Below, in pieces: positions 62,338 through 64,000 of a stretch of 64,000 nucleotides of DNA (its first letter is position 1; each line of letters opens with the position of its first letter). The translations under genes were made by a program, and so were the position numbers. The DNA comes from Gordius sp. MW1 (taxonomy: Eukaryota; Nematomorpha; Gordioida; Gordea; Gordiidae), in the NCBI GenBank assembly GCA_964036665.1, contig OZ038530.1, positions 20,792,001 through 20,856,000 of the forward strand, written 5' to 3'. The notes beneath the pieces are model-generated. The model saw only the letters and a program-made list of their open reading frames with translations, searched no databases and was not told the origin of the DNA.

Positions 62338-64000
62338 TTTATTTGTTAAAAATCTACTGACAGTAATATAATATAAATACATGAAATATAAAAGGCAAAA
62401 TGCGCCGAATAAAATAATACACTATTCGGATATATCATCATCGAGGGGATCTTCCAAAATTGGCCAAGAATCCGCGAACGATTTAAAGTTGTACTTGGCT
62501 ATAAGAATACCAAATTGAATACGGTTGAATTCAATCGGCACCTCTGTGGGAATCATAGGGATTCGTGGCAGCTATACATTTTCACCTCGGAGCTTGTCAT
62601 TCAAAATGGTGACTTCGATAACATTTTTCATAAATTTTTAATGGCTAATCGTGTGCCATTGCACAGCCGTGGTGGGTTTAAATTACGAAGGAAAATTAAT
62701 GGAGATCCAACCTTCAATTGTAAAAGGTGCGGTGGCATGCCTGACAAATCCAATGAATTCAAAAATTCAATTGGATAATTTAAAGCTTCGTTAGCATCGC
62801 AAACTATATCGACAGATTTTTATCACCAAGTCACCTGGCAACAACTGCTGTATCTTGAAATTTAAACCATTGACGTCCACATTTTTTGCTGACAATATTG
62901 CTCTTTCGGACATCCAGGTAAGATTTTTGTATTGTGTATATAGATCTGGAAATGTGGTCGATGAGAGTATTTTGCGAGTCGACGATTGTGCAAAAATCCT
63001 ACAGTAATTTTATGCAGCCAGTATTTTCATACAAAGCAACTGTTCCATCACCAAGATCTAACAGTTATTTTGAGAATGTTTCAGCAGATGAATCTTTAAA
63101 CATATAAACGCGCATGTTTAATTTCAGTTCTAATTTTTTAACATTACGCCACAGTGACGATGATTTTAAGCAAGCGTTGATCTCATCAGCATACCTTGAA
63201 CGTGGAATGACGGGAAGTGTTTGTCTGAAATCACCTGAAAAGAGTAACAGAGTGCCGCCAAATAGTTTGTCGTTGTTTTATATATCCTTCAATGTCCTGT
63301 CCAATGCCACAAGGGAATTTTTGTGTGCCACAATACATTCATCCCAGATGATAACTTTACACCGTTTAAGTACTGAGGCCATGATCGATTGTTTTTTATG
63401 TTGCACACTGCCTCTGGGTTACTTTGAATATTCAGTGGCAGCTTAAATGCAGAATGAGCTGTTCTGCCTCCATCTAATAAAGTTGCTGCAATGCCAGATG
63501 ATGCAACGGCCAATGCGATGCCATTTTTTATCGTATCTCGGCAATGAGAAATGTTTTGCCAGTTCCACCTGGTGCATCCAAAAAAACCACCTTGTCCTGC
63601 CGAACCTGCCAGCATAATGCGGTCGTAAATGATTTTTTGTTCATCAGTTAGTAATGGGACGTTGCGAGTAACAATTGCTGTCATTTTTACAGTATTGTAC
63701 TGCAGTTCAAGACTCATATCAGTGTTGAGTAAATCAGATGCACTTTGATTTGGTGAACTCATACCGAAATTACTAATTTTTAAATTGGCAATGACAATGC
63801 AAAGATCTTCAATAGCTATCAATGCTTCTTTGTACATTGCGTCGCAGAATAACACATCGCCCATGTGGATATTTGAATCGTTCACCGCCTTGCATGCTAG
63901 ATGGAAAATATACAAAGTGTTTTTTTTAAAGATTTCATCAATGATACGGTCACACATATCGACGGCATTTTGTCCTGGTATTAGCAACGTAAACGTGATA
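62130..64000 (-). pseudogene. Helitron helicase, C-terminal domain, frameshifted and interrupted
   Basis: Reading the minus strand from 64000: LTDEQKIIYDRIM, Walker A APGGTGKT (near 63560, after a T-run frameshift), IALAVASSGIAATLLDGGRTAHSAFKLPL, VIIWDE (Walker B; frame change near 63380), LLLFSGDFRQTLPVIPRS, ADEINACLKSSSLW, LKLNMRV, then MIPTEVPIEFNRIQF. After the insertion at 62308-62514 it resumes with LAFTMTINKAK and ICGLDL (motif VI region). This is the PIF1-type helicase that unwinds the donor strand during rolling-circle transposition. Several frame changes and the insertion make it inactive. Confidence 0.9.
62308..62514 (-). mobile_element. Retroposed polyadenylated mRNA 3' end inside the Helitron
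   Basis: The helicase frame is cut between FNRIQF and LAFTMT. The insert, read on the minus strand, is about 28 in-frame codons (KYNFKSFADSW, LEDPLDDDISE) to TAG, then an AT-rich 3' UTR, AATAAA and about 26 A residues. That is the structure of a 5'-truncated processed mRNA copied by LINE machinery. Source gene not recognised. No clear target duplication beyond a shared AATT. Confidence 0.75.

Larger units (their letters stand above)
61919..64000 (-). mobile_element. Helitron, 3' part (runs off the right edge)
   Basis: Minus-strand element encoding a PIF1-like helicase. The 3' terminus reads GCCGGGTCTGCTAG followed by host T, the canonical CTRR|T end, at 61919. A short AAACAACGTTT palindrome just before CTAG may be the terminal hairpin. 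No target duplication is expected for Helitrons. The 5' end and Rep domain would lie right of the window. Confidence 0.88.

Noticed and set aside
63114-63446. Plus-strand open frame of 110 codons
   Set aside because: Antisense of the Helitron helicase, which reads well on the minus strand.

Overview
The window is AT-rich nuclear DNA of an animal, most likely an arthropod and possibly an insect. I infer this from five intron-containing genes with clear animal orthologues, very short introns (32-50 bp alongside kilobase ones), and a mix of RTE-like LINEs, a Ty3/Gypsy element, a Helitron and many hAT-type MITEs. No species can be named from the sequence alone. Nothing looks bacterial, and there is no rRNA, tRNA or CRISPR array that I can support.

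Host genes, left to right: the last two exons of TFIIH subunit 1 (GTF2H1/Tfb1, +, 4857-5505); an adiponectin receptor (AdipoR/PAQR, -, 6614-9151, six coding exons); cyclin Y (CycY/CCNY, +, 10551-14367, seven exons); the spliceosomal protein RED/IK (+, 31769-40247, twelve exons); a small unidentified three-exon gene (-, 41320-41761); and an atypical dual-specificity phosphatase of the DUSP3/13/29 type (-, 45707-50284, three exons). I rebuilt the exons by matching conserved residues with GT/GC-AG sites and checking that phases add up. This works everywhere except one AdipoR junction that is one base out of frame. AdipoR and CycY are divergent; IK and the small gene are convergent.

The remainder is mostly mobile DNA. 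Positions 1-4540 hold an RTE-like LINE with a PHD-like cysteine cluster, split by a 1534-bp foldback element (1747-3280) bounded by a 5-bp duplication; it sits in or beside an intron of Tfb1. Positions 15672-31638 are a gene-poor repeat block with a nearly complete Gypsy element (23359-27409, 185-bp LTRs, ATTGT duplication). The region from 50.3 kb to the right edge contains two decayed minus-strand LINEs, dispersed repeats and the 3' part of a Helitron (helicase on -) ending in CTAG at 61919. A polyadenylated mRNA 3' end has been retroposed into that Helitron.

Several MITE families recur, and many copies still show 8-bp target duplications: a TAGTGTTGTAAAAACGGCTG family (five copies), a CATGGGCGTAGCCAGG family (about eight), a CAGGGTTTCTTTCAG element, a TAGAGTTGTTAAATTGC element, and a Mutator-like CAAAATGTCACAG family with a 10-bp duplication. 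Several are nested in each other or sit in introns of IK, CycY, AdipoR and the DUSP gene, so relative insertion order can be read directly, in two cases against empty sites elsewhere in the window.
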